From Dehalococcoidia bacterium (GTDB lineage Bacteria; Chloroflexota; Dehalococcoidia; Bin125), in assembly GCA_022828105.1 (NCBI GenBank), contig JAJEJC010000005.1:248001-312000 (forward strand): a stretch of 64,000 nt of DNA, written 5' to 3'. A program made the translations under genes and the position numbers. Below are positions 1 to 10,773 of this stretch, one piece after another. The notes below the pieces were generated by a model. That model was given only the letters and a program-made list of their open reading frames with translations. It ran no database searches and was not told the origin of the DNA. Each line of letters begins with the position of its first letter. Position 1 is the stretch's first letter.

Positions 1-1398
<1,398 letters not shown>

Positions 1399-1421
1399 GA
1401 TGCTGACTCCTTCAGTGTGGG

Positions 1422-1961
1422 CTAACCCTGGGCGAGCGAGCGGCGCATCGTCGCCAATCGCGTGCGTACGGATCCGTCGATGATGCGGTCGCCAATCTGC
1501 ACGACGGCCCCGCCGATGATTTGACTGTCGACCGTCTCGTTGAGCGAAACGGTCTCCGCGTCGGTGTAGCTGCGCACGGCCGCCTCGACGGCAGCGCGTG
1601 CGTCGTCCGAGAGCGGCACGGCAGTTGTGACGGTCGCCTCGGCGATGCCGCGCACGTCGTTCAGCCGACCGCGGAAGGCTTCGATGACCTGCGGCGCCAG
1701 ATTGGCCCGTCGCTTGCGCACCAGCAGCTTGGCGAAGTTGCTCGCGGCGCTCTGCACGTCGGGCAGCGCCTGGTCGAGCACCTGCTCCTTCTGCTCCTGC
1801 GTAACGCGGGTCGAAATCAGGAATCCGTAAATGGTCTGGTCGGCGAAGAGTTGCGCGATGTCGTCGAGATCGGACAGCCAGCGGTCGTGCGACGCGGTGT
1901 CGTGAGCGATGCCGAAGACGGCGTCGGCGTAGCGTCGGGCGGCTGGGTCGCTCTGCGGCAC
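1422..1961 (-). CDS. atpH: F-type ATP synthase delta subunit
   Basis: Peripheral-stalk protein that joins the top of the F1 alpha/beta head to the b subunits. It has 179 residues, normal for the family. The N-terminal helical domain begins with the usual RRYADAVF pattern at residues 9-16. The C-terminal part has the conserved [19 protein letters not shown] segment near residues 148-166. The start codon is GTG, supported by GAGGAG about 7 bases upstream. It lies between atpF and atpA, as in most bacterial atp operons. Confidence 0.95.
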   Translation of the reverse strand: MPQSDPAARRYADAVFGIAHDTASHDRWLSDLDDIAQLFADQTIYGFLISTRVTQEQKEQVLDQALPDVQSAASNFAKLLVRKRRANLAPQVIEAFRGRLNDVRGIAEATVTTAVPLSDDARAAVEAAVRSYTDAETVSLNETVDSQIIGGAVVQIGDRIIDGSVRTRLATMRRSLAQG

Positions 1962-1995
1962 GCGTGGCTCCTCGTCTTGATCCTGGTTCGAGCGT

Positions 1996-2487
1996 CTAGT
2001 TCTGCGACGACTCGGCGAGCACGTCGGCGATCAGGCGTTGGTGGTCGTCGGCGTCGAGCGACTGGCCGATTACGCGCTCGGCGGCCGAGATAGCCATCCC
2101 GGCGAACTCATTGCGCAACTGCTGGACCGCCTGATCCCGTTCCTGCTCAATTTCCGAGCGGGCGCGTTCAATCAGCTGATCCGCCTGAACCGAGGCGTTC
2201 TCACGCGCGTCGGATTCGATCCGCTGGGCGAGTTCCTGCGCCTGGGCGACGAGTCGCTGCGCTTCCTCGCGACCCTGCTGGATCTCGGCCAGCGCCTCGG
2301 CGCGAGCCTCCTCGGCGGCCTCCTGGGCTCGCTCCGAAGCCGTCAGGCCTTCCTCGATGCGCTTGCGGCGCTCGTCGAGGACGCGGCCCAATGGCTTGTA
2401 GAGCAGGAAGACCAGGAGGGCGAACAGGATGCCGAAACTGATGAAATGGGTGATCAGTCCGGCAAGGTTGAGACCGAGTGCGTCCAT
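1996..2487 (-). CDS. atpF: F-type ATP synthase b subunit
   Basis: Peripheral-stalk subunit: one N-terminal membrane helix (about residues 8-30) followed by a long charged helix that dimerises and reaches up to the delta subunit. It has 163 residues, typical length. The segment YKPLGRVLDERRKRIEEGL at residues 31-49, just after the membrane helix, is characteristic. The rest is rich in Glu, Arg, Gln and Ala, as expected for a coiled coil. Only one b gene is visible, so the stalk is probably a b2 homodimer rather than a b/b' pair. A run of about 120 bases without a gene separates it from atpE. Confidence 0.95.
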   Translation of the reverse strand: MDALGLNLAGLITHFISFGILFALLVFLLYKPLGRVLDERRKRIEEGLTASERAQEAAEEARAEALAEIQQGREEAQRLVAQAQELAQRIESDARENASVQADQLIERARSEIEQERDQAVQQLRNEFAGMAISAAERVIGQSLDADDHQRLIADVLAESSQN

Positions 2488-2608
2488 ACGGTCCTGCCAA
2501 TCAATCTGTTCCCGCCGCCGGAATCTCGGCGCGGCGCGACCCGACAGGGGCGCGTGCCGAACCGAGACGAGCGGCGCGTGCTTCCGTCTCTCGGCGTCTG
2601 CCGAAAGG

Positions 2609-4478
<1,870 letters not shown>

Positions 4479-4482
<4 letters not shown>

Positions 4483-4763
4483 GCGCGCTCCTCCTCGTCC
4501 TGTTCATCGTCGGCCGGCGCGAGATCGGAAGAGCGCCGTTCGGTTTCGCGTTGTTTCGCCTGGGCGGCGAAGAGCTCCTGCAGCATTCGATATCCGCCCC
4601 AGCCGGCTGCCGCCAGTCCGAGGCCGAGTCCAACGAGCGTGAGCACGAAGTCGGTGCCCAACTCGCGGTCCAGCAGGACTCCGCCCACAACGCCCAGCAC
4701 GATGCACGTGGCGACGTACCAGCCGATGCCCATGAGCTGCATGGCCGCCGGCCACTGTCTCAC
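4479..4763 (-). CDS. atpZ: AtpZ/AtpI-like small membrane protein, first gene of atp operon
   Basis: A 94-residue protein with two membrane helices (about 11-31 and 39-60) separated by GGVLLDRELGTD, the pattern of the AtpZ/ATPase_gene1 family. Members precede atpB in many operons; proposed roles include c-ring assembly and Mg or Ca handling. The C-terminal 30 residues are charged and probably cytoplasmic. The chosen start is GTG at 4763; the in-frame ATGs at codons 8 and 11 are alternatives, because no convincing ribosome binding site separates them. It overlaps atpB by four bases, so translation is probably coupled. Confidence 0.85.
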
Positions 4764-4792
4764 GGGGGACCCCCTACCGGAGCAATGCGAAG

Positions 4793-4801
4793 ATTATCAC
4801 A
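4793..4801 (-). promoter_or_regulatory. Putative extended -10 promoter of the atp operon
   Basis: On the minus strand the sequence reads TGTGATAAT, an extended -10 form (TG, one base, then GATAAT), about 30 bases before the atpZ start. It stands out in otherwise GC-rich DNA. No good -35 box at 16-18 bases is seen, which is acceptable for extended -10 promoters. This is pattern recognition only. Confidence 0.45.
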
Positions 4802-4887
4802 AACTCCACTTGCTACAAGATGCGGTCAGGTCCGGCTCTGCGGTTTTCCCCAATCGCATCCGCGCCGGCGCGAGTCTGTGTCGCGCG

Positions 4888-5409
4888 TTACTCGAAGTCG
4901 TCCATGTCCAGCGACTCGATAAAATCGCGGAAGGCGGACATTTTCTCCAGCTCTTCCGGCTTCACCGGCTCGGGTCGGCCGGAGTCGTCGCTCGCAAGCA
5001 GCCCCTCGTCGTCGAGCAGCACGCCGGCCTGATCGATCACGGCGTCCTCGACGAAGATCGGCGCTTCGGCTCGGACCGCGAGCGCGATCGCATCGGAGGG
5101 ACGCGAGTCGATTTCGACCTGCTCGTTGTTCACGTCGAGAAAGACGCGCGCGTAGTAGGTGTCGTTGCGGACCTCGCTCACGACCACCCTGGTGACGCTC
5201 GCGCCGAGTTCCTGCATGACATTGGTCATCAAGTCGTGCGTCATTGGCCGCTGCACCGAGACGTCCTGGAGCCGAATCGCAATCGCGTCCGCCTCGGCCG
5301 CGCCGATGTAGATGGTCAGGTAGCGGTCGGCGTCCTTCTCTTTGAGCACGACGACGCGGTTGTAGTTCATCAGGGAGACGCGAAGCGCTTCGATCGTGAC
5401 TTCTTTCAT
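4888..5409 (-). CDS. DUF151 bifunctional nuclease family protein
   Basis: 173 residues. The first 130 form a BFN/DUF151 domain, with the ADAIAIRLQ segment near 40-48, the PMTHDLM segment near 55-61 and the hallmark SRPSDAIALAVR at 102-113. The family was named for a combined DNase/RNase activity in plant and bacterial members; the bacterial role is poorly defined. The C-terminal 40 residues are acidic and end in a UvrB/UvrC-like short helix (EELEKMSAFRDFIES). The start is the ATG at 5409 with AGGAAGG upstream. The reading frame stays open well beyond it, but the family alignment begins here. It is 116 bases downstream of the MFS gene and may have its own promoter (TACGCT near 5450). Confidence 0.88.
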   Translation of the reverse strand: MKEVTIEALRVSLMNYNRVVVLKEKDADRYLTIYIGAAEADAIAIRLQDVSVQRPMTHDLMTNVMQELGASVTRVVVSEVRNDTYYARVFLDVNNEQVEIDSRPSDAIALAVRAEAPIFVEDAVIDQAGVLLDDEGLLASDDSGRPEPVKPEELEKMSAFRDFIESLDMDDFE

Positions 5410-5525
5410 GTCGCGTGTGCCTTCCTGTCGTGCGTGAGGTGTCAGATTAGCGTAGGCCGAGCCGCGGCGAACGACATGCACACGGGCTGGATGCGCGGAC
5501 GGACCGAAGCGGGCACTCGACGCGG

Positions 5526-6866
5526 TCAGGGCGTGGGCTGGTCGTCGTTGGCGGCGGGAGCCGTTGCACTGCTCCGTCCGAGCCAGAGCGAGGCGAGGGT
5601 GATCGCGAACAGCCCGCCGCCGAGCAGGAACAGTCCCTGCCGCACGCCGGCCGCGTCGGCCACGCCGCCGACCAGCAGCAGCGCCAGCATCGAGACCGCG
5701 TTGGCGAGCATCATCTGGGTCGAAAACAGCCGTCCGCGCATCTCCGGCGGCGCGCGTTCCTGAAGTAGCGTCTGCGCCGGCGCGTTGACCATCGCATAGG
5801 CCAAGCCCAGCGGAAAAGCCATGATCAGCGTTGCCGCCAGCAGCCAGTCCTGAGTGGAACCGGTTGAGCGCAGGAAGTCGAGCACGCCGAACATGGTCAC
5901 AATCACGGTGATGACGGCCAGTCCGAACGACGCCATCATCGTGATCCGGAATCTGCGTCCCAGCCAGGGCACGCAGACCAGGGCCAGCAGCGCACCGAAT
6001 CCGGTCGGCCAGAAGACGAAGACCGCGTCTTCCTCTGCTCGGCCCAACACGTCGTGCACGAACTGCGGCACCAGCACGGCGAACATGAACAGCATCATCA
6101 CGCCGGAAATGAGCTGGATTAGCGCCAGCGCGGTCAGCCGGTCGCGCCAGACCAGCGCGCCGGTAGCCCTGATGTCGTGCAATGTCGCGGCGAACGCGGC
6201 GCGAATCTGGCCGACGTCTTCCGACACCCGATGCGGTGCCCGGTCGTAGGGCGTGAGCGGGGGCAAGCAGGCCAGCAGCACCGCCGAGAACGCCAGCGCG
6301 GCCGCGCTGAGCATGTACGAAGCGTCGAACCCGATCACCTTGAGCATGATCGGGGCGAGCACGACCAGCCCGATCAGCTGCATCGAGGTCGCGGTGAACT
6401 GGAAGGCAGAGTTGGCCGACAACAACTGCTGTCGAGCCACAAAGCGCGGCAACGCCGCCGCTCCGGCCGGCACGGCGAACTGTCCCGCAAGGGCCGTGCC
6501 GAACGCGACCGCATAGACCGCGCCAACGGAGACGTTGTCGGCCAACAGCAGCAGCGCCGTCAGGCCGGCGCGAATGATCACCGCGACGATCAGCACTCGG
6601 CGCTTGTCCAGTCGATCGAGCAGCACGCCGGCGATGGCGCCGGTCGCGACGGGCGGGGCGGCCAGGCAGATCACCAGCAGGGTCGAGGCGAAGGGGGAGC
6701 CGGTCTGTTCCAGCACCCAGATCAACAGGACAAACTGCAGCGCCGAGTTGATGATTAGCTGGATGCTGGTCGCCGAAAACAGGGCGAGGAAGGGTCGATT
6801 GCGCAGAAGCGGCGCGACGGGCGGATCGGGCGGCGCGACCGCCTCGGTCCGGGACTCTTCGGTCAC
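5526..6866 (-). CDS. MFS transporter, EntS/MFS_3-like exporter
   Basis: 446 residues with about 12 hydrophobic helices. The loop after helix 2 has the major-facilitator motif A form GVLLDRLDKRRVL near residues 79-91. The overall pattern resembles the MFS_3 group, whose members export siderophores or drugs. The substrate cannot be told from sequence. The start is GTG, overlapping the pyrF stop by four bases (GTGA), so it is probably translated with pyrF; a functional link is not implied. It is not one of the close paralogues in the array at 34.5-41.5 kb, lacking their C-terminal tail motif. Confidence 0.88.
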   Translation of the reverse strand: MTEESRTEAVAPPDPPVAPLLRNRPFLALFSATSIQLIINSALQFVLLIWVLEQTGSPFASTLLVICLAAPPVATGAIAGVLLDRLDKRRVLIVAVIIRAGLTALLLLADNVSVGAVYAVAFGTALAGQFAVPAGAAALPRFVARQQLLSANSAFQFTATSMQLIGLVVLAPIMLKVIGFDASYMLSAAALAFSAVLLACLPPLTPYDRAPHRVSEDVGQIRAAFAATLHDIRATGALVWRDRLTALALIQLISGVMMLFMFAVLVPQFVHDVLGRAEEDAVFVFWPTGFGALLALVCVPWLGRRFRITMMASFGLAVITVIVTMFGVLDFLRSTGSTQDWLLAATLIMAFPLGLAYAMVNAPAQTLLQERAPPEMRGRLFSTQMMLANAVSMLALLLVGGVADAAGVRQGLFLLGGGLFAITLASLWLGRSSATAPAANDDQPTP

Positions 6867-7684
6867 GGCGTGGATCGGCCTGGAATGGCCGCGTTGGCTG
6901 CGGCGCGCAACTCTCCAGCCGCTGCGCGGATGTCCTCCTCGTCACCCGCATAGATCACCGAACGGGAGGCCGAGACCAGGAGCCCGCGACCGTTGGCGTC
7001 GACGCCGGCGCCCACGGAGGCCTCGAGATCCCCGCCCTGCGCGCCGATACCGGGGAGCAGAATCGGCAGTTCGGGACAGCGGGCGCGAATCTGACTGAGT
7101 TCGTCAGGCCAGGTTGCGCCGACGACGAGGCCCAGGTTGTCGTGATTGGCCGCTGCCCAGTCGCGAGCCTGCGACGCGACGGAGAGGTACAGCGGCTCGC
7201 CCTCGGCGATTCGCAACGATTGCAGATCGCCGGCTCCCGGATTGGAGGTGCGGCAGAGTGCAAACGCGCCGCGATCGGGTCGCGCCAGAAACGGGGCGAC
7301 TGCGTCTCCGCCGAGATAGGGATTGATCGTCAGCGCGTCGGCCCCAAACCAGTCAAAGGCGGCCTGCGCGTAGGCCTCGGCGGTATTGCCGATGTCGTTG
7401 CGCTTGGCGTCGAGAATGACGAACGCGTGCGGCGCCAATCGGCGAATCGCCGCAATCGTCTCCCGCAGCGCTCTCCAGCCGATCTCGCCAGCGGCCTCAT
7501 AGAACGCCGACTGCGGCTTGTAGGCGCAGGCGAGATCGGCGGTTGCCTCAATCACCCGGGTGTTGAAGCCCAGGATCTCTTCCGGACCGGTCCGGTTCGG
7601 CTGCGGGTCGAGACCGACGCAGATCAGGGAATCGACCGACTCCATCGCGTATGCAAGCCGATCGCGAAACGCTGTGTCTGGCAT
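6863..7684 (-). CDS. pyrF: Orotidine 5'-phosphate decarboxylase, type 2
   Basis: Last step of de novo UMP synthesis: decarboxylation of OMP. It has 273 residues, the size of the type 2 (Mycobacterium-like) PyrF group. The catalytic D-K-x-x-D set is visible as D92, K94 and D97 in LDAKRNDIGNTA. Phosphate-binding residues are expected around GIGAQGGD (213-220). The reading frame stays open far upstream, but homology begins at the ATG at 7684. That ATG has no Shine-Dalgarno sequence; instead a TACGCT hexamer lies exactly six bases before it, which suggests a leaderless transcript. It is divergent from the ComB-family gene, 44 bases apart. Confidence 0.93.
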   Translation of the reverse strand: MPDTAFRDRLAYAMESVDSLICVGLDPQPNRTGPEEILGFNTRVIEATADLACAYKPQSAFYEAAGEIGWRALRETIAAIRRLAPHAFVILDAKRNDIGNTAEAYAQAAFDWFGADALTINPYLGGDAVAPFLARPDRGAFALCRTSNPGAGDLQSLRIAEGEPLYLSVASQARDWAAANHDNLGLVVGATWPDELSQIRARCPELPILLPGIGAQGGDLEASVGAGVDANGRGLLVSASRSVIYAGDEEDIRAAAGELRAAANAAIPGRSTP

Positions 7685-7728
7685 AGCGTCAGCGTATCCC
7701 CCAGCCGTCGGCAGCGTAGGCTGCTGGC
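7685..7728. promoter_or_regulatory. Compact divergent promoter region with two leaderless-type -10 boxes
   Basis: The 44 bases between the starts of pyrF (minus) and the ComB-family gene (plus) contain TACGCT on the minus strand (7696-7691) and TAGGCT on the plus strand (7717-7722). Each is six bases from its start codon. Neither gene has a Shine-Dalgarno sequence. A TANNNT box six to seven bases from the start places the transcription start at or near the first base of the start codon. No clear -35 boxes are visible. Confidence 0.5.
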
Positions 7729-8478
7729 GTGTCACGCGAAGCATCCATCGAGGTCGAGGTCTACCTGCAACCACCTCCCGCCGATTCGCTGGCGGGCGCA
7801 TGCGTGATCGTGCTGGACATCTTTCGCGCGACAACCGTCCATGCCGCCCTGTTTGCCGGAGGAGCGGACGCCGTCTATCCGGTCGCCGACTTCGCCGCCG
7901 GCGTCGCCCTGCGCGAACAGTTACCGAACAGCGTGCTGATCGGCGAGACAGGCGCGCTGCCTCCGCCTGAAGCCAACTTCGGAAATTCTCCAACAGAGTT
8001 CGCCGCCATGGACGTGACCGGTTGGACCGTCGTGCACATGACCAGCAACGGGACCCGCGCCCTGCTCGGCGCTGCGCATGCGCAGATCGCGCTCTCCGGA
8101 TGTCTGCGCAACATGAGCGCGTCGCTGGGCAATGTCCTGCAACAGGGTGGATCGCGCATCGCCGTCGTCTGCAGCGGCGACCACGGAGGGACCACGCCGT
8201 CGGTGGAGGACAGCTTCGCCGCCGGCGCGTACGTCGCGGCGCTCACCCGCATGCGACCCGGCGTCCGCCTGCGCGGCGGCGCGAGACTGGCGCTCAAGCT
8301 CTACCACGCCTACGGCCGAGCCCCCGCTCGCGCCTTCGCCGACTCTCCCCACGGCGACCATCTGCGCAAGCTCGGCTTCGACGCCGACTTCCGGTACGCA
8401 GCCGCCGTAGACGCCGACTCAGAGGTGACTGTGTTGGGCTCGGATGCCGCCGGGCGACCGGTCTTGCGGGCCCGATAG
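7729..8478 (+). CDS. comB: 2-phosphosulfolactate phosphatase (ComB) family protein
   Basis: 249 residues. ComB hydrolyses 2-phosphosulfolactate to sulfolactate in coenzyme M synthesis of methanogens, and in bacteria that make or degrade sulfolactate. Family motifs are visible: VLDIFRATT near residues 27-35, GNSPTEF near 84-90, TSNGTRAL near 104-111 and the VCSGDHGG...SVEDSFAAGA region near 144-165. The start is GTG with TAGGCT six bases upstream. No other coenzyme M or sulfolactate gene is adjacent, so the substrate here is uncertain, and phosphatase of a related compound is possible. The 81 bases after it are non-coding. Confidence 0.82.
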   Translation: MSREASIEVEVYLQPPPADSLAGACVIVLDIFRATTVHAALFAGGADAVYPVADFAAGVALREQLPNSVLIGETGALPPPEANFGNSPTEFAAMDVTGWTVVHMTSNGTRALLGAAHAQIALSGCLRNMSASLGNVLQQGGSRIAVVCSGDHGGTTPSVEDSFAAGAYVAALTRMRPGVRLRGGARLALKLYHAYGRAPARAFADSPHGDHLRKLGFDADFRYAAAVDADSEVTVLGSDAAGRPVLRAR

Positions 8479-8559
8479 GCGCTTGGGCCGAAGCAACGTG
8501 CTCGCAGCGGGAAGACTATCCTCGGGGCAAGCATTCCTTGCCTGAGCCCGGAGGACATC

Positions 8560-9771
8560 ATGGTCAGCGCCAATCCCACCGTCCACGAAAACCCCATGCT
8601 GAATGCGATCCAGGGAATCAACGTGATCGACTGCGACTCGCACGTGACCGAGCCGCCCGATCTGTGGACCTCGCGCGCGCCGGCGACGTTGCGCGACCGC
8701 ATGCCGCAACTGCGCAAGGTCGACGGCGAGCACTTCTGGTTCGTCGACGGCGACGTGCCGCTCGGCCCGGTCGGTCTCTCGGTCGTCGAAAGCAGCGGCG
8801 ACAAGGTGCTCGGAATCCTCGGCGTGCATGACTTCGACCGCCTCGACGCGGCCGCCTACGAGGTGCCCGCGCGACTGGATCTAATGGAGCGGCTCGGCCT
8901 CTACGCCCAGATCGTCTATCCCAACATCTCCGGCTTTGCCTCAGCCAACTTCCTCAACATCCCCGACCGGGAGCTGCGCAACGCCTGCGTGACGACGTAC
9001 AACGACGCGATGGGCGAGTGGCAGACGACGTCCGAGGGCCGCCTCTTCCCGCAGGCATTGCTGCCATTCTGGGACCTCGACGCGACGCTGGCCGAGATGC
9101 GCCGCACGGTCGAGGAATACGGCGCGCGCGGTTACACGATCTGCGACACGCCGGAGAAGTTCGACCTGCCCGACTACGGCACGTCGCATTGGGACCCGTT
9201 CTTCGAGCTGGCGCAGGACCTTGATGTCGTGCTCAACTTCCATATCGGCTCGGGCGGCGCCAAGGGGGCGCCATCGCCGTTCGTCTCCTCGCCCTGGGAG
9301 TCGATGGGACCGGAACGCAAACTGGCGATCGGCGCGGCCAACATCTACATCGACAACGCCCGCATGATCTCCAACCTGCTCTACAGCGACGTGCTCGAAC
9401 GCTTCTCTCGGCTCAAGTTCGTCTCGGTCGAGAGCGGCATCGGCTGGATCCCGTTCCTGCTCGAAGCCTGTGAGTACCAGTGGGACGAAATGGTCCCGAC
9501 CGAAGTCAAGCACCACGAGCTGCGCCCCACCGAGAAGTTCCGCCGCAACATCTGGGCCTGCTTCTGGTTCGAGGACTTCGGCCCGCGCAAGGTGATCGAG
9601 CAGATCGGCGTCAAGAACGTCCTCTTCGAGACCGACTTTCCGCACCCGACCTGTCTCTACCCGCGCAGCCAGGAGCACATCGCCAACGTCCTCGGCGACC
9701 TCGACCCCGAGGTTCGCACCGCCGTCCTGCAGACCAACGCCTCGGACCTGTACCGGATTCCTACTGGCTAG
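8560..9771 (+). CDS. Amidohydrolase-2 family metal hydrolase/decarboxylase
   Basis: 403 residues of the ACMSD-like amidohydrolase-2 group, TIM-barrel enzymes that hydrolyse or decarboxylate aromatic and related acids at a single metal. Metal-site elements are the early DCDSHVTEPPD (residues 24-34), a mid-barrel His in NFHIGSG (near 226-232) and the late ETDFPHPTCLYP segment near 356-367. An aromatic-rich WACFWFEDF segment precedes the last one. GGAGGAC seven bases upstream supports the ATG at 8560; a second ATG at codon 13 is less well placed. The exact substrate is unknown. It is convergent with the UroD-like gene, 12 bases apart. Confidence 0.85.
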   Translation: MVSANPTVHENPMLNAIQGINVIDCDSHVTEPPDLWTSRAPATLRDRMPQLRKVDGEHFWFVDGDVPLGPVGLSVVESSGDKVLGILGVHDFDRLDAAAYEVPARLDLMERLGLYAQIVYPNISGFASANFLNIPDRELRNACVTTYNDAMGEWQTTSEGRLFPQALLPFWDLDATLAEMRRTVEEYGARGYTICDTPEKFDLPDYGTSHWDPFFELAQDLDVVLNFHIGSGGAKGAPSPFVSSPWESMGPERKLAIGAANIYIDNARMISNLLYSDVLERFSRLKFVSVESGIGWIPFLLEACEYQWDEMVPTEVKHHELRPTEKFRRNIWACFWFEDFGPRKVIEQIGVKNVLFETDFPHPTCLYPRSQEHIANVLGDLDPEVRTAVLQTNASDLYRIPTG

Positions 9772-9783
9772 CGGTCGCCCGAC

Positions 9784-10773
9784 TCAGTTCCTCCGCACGC
9801 CCGCTGCGACCGCGGCGCGATTTTCGTGCGAGGTGTGCGGCGGGATTGAGCAGCCTCCGGTCACGAATACACGCGTGTTGCCGACCGACGCCGCCTCCGA
9901 GGCCTGGGCCTGCACTTGCTCGGCGTCGAGTTCGCCCAGGCCGCTCCGACTGACGCCGCCCATGACGGCTTTGTCCGTCTGCGACCAGACGTCGGCGAGG
10001 CCCGCGTTGGTCTCGTGCCGATCGTCCCAGTTGAATGCGTGAACCGGATAGTCGAGCACGTCGGCCAGCATGTTGTTGATGTGGCAGACGTGCAGGATGT
10101 TGAACTCGGCGTCGCGGATCGCATCGAGCACCTGCAGGTCGTAAGGACGGCCGAATTCGCGATAGAACTCGGCGGTCGAATTGGCGTAGCTGGCCCACTG
10201 CAAGGGCGCGTAGAAGACGCCCGCCGCGCCTGCACCGATGTTGGCGCGGCTGTAGTTGATGATGGTCTCGGTGACTCGGGCAATGGCCGCGTGGACCGCG
10301 GCCGGCGCCTCGCGAGCCGCCTGTTTGAACGCGCGGGGATGACCGAACATCAGGCCCACGGTGGCCATCGGTGAGAACACGGTCTGGACGACGTCGACTT
10401 CGCCCCTTGTGCGCTCAACGACCAGGCGGGTCGATTCAATGTGCTCGCCGAGTACGCCGCGCTCAGCGTGGACCGCGACCACCTCGTGCAGTTCGTCGAG
10501 CTCTTCCAGCGCCGGACTGATCATGGTCGGATTCGACTGATCCTGCGGAGGAGAGTAGACGGCGCCCCATGCTTCGGGGAACATCGTCCAGCGCGGGTTG
10601 ATCTTGATGAAGTCCCAGTCGTAGGCCTCGTACTGCTCGCAGGTCGCGCCGACCAGCTCGTCGTTGCTCCACTCGCGCAGGAAGTCGTGTCCCCACAGCG
10701 ATGCCGGCGCGCGGTCAACCGGATCGCCCGAGATCGCGGCCCGGACGCGCTCGCGCTTGGTCATCTCAGTCAT
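9784..10773 (-). CDS. Uroporphyrinogen decarboxylase-domain protein (methyltransferase-like)
   Basis: 329 residues with the UroD/MtaA-type barrel. The N-terminal RVRAAISGDPVDRAPASLWGH region fits the family opening, and the HVCHINNMLADVLDYPVHAFNWDD region near 216-239 fits the conserved active-site strand. Members are either true HemE or corrinoid-dependent methyltransferases and demethylases. The absence of haem genes nearby and the divergence from HemE favour the second, or an unknown lyase. The start is the ATG at 10773 with AAGGAG upstream; the frame is open 16 codons further. It overlaps the stop of the cyclase fusion gene by four bases (ATGA), so the two are probably co-translated. Confidence 0.78.
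   Translation of the reverse strand: MTEMTKRERVRAAISGDPVDRAPASLWGHDFLREWSNDELVGATCEQYEAYDWDFIKINPRWTMFPEAWGAVYSPPQDQSNPTMISPALEELDELHEVVAVHAERGVLGEHIESTRLVVERTRGEVDVVQTVFSPMATVGLMFGHPRAFKQAAREAPAAVHAAIARVTETIINYSRANIGAGAAGVFYAPLQWASYANSTAEFYREFGRPYDLQVLDAIRDAEFNILHVCHINNMLADVLDYPVHAFNWDDRHETNAGLADVWSQTDKAVMGGVSRSGLGELDAEQVQAQASEAASVGNTRVFVTGGCSIPPHTSHENRAAVAAGVRRN

Noticed and set aside
4888-6951. One 687-codon open frame joining the DUF151 protein to upstream sequence
   Set aside because: Only the last 173 codons match a family. The upstream part runs in an alternative frame of the MFS gene; the ATG at 5409 has its own ribosome binding site.
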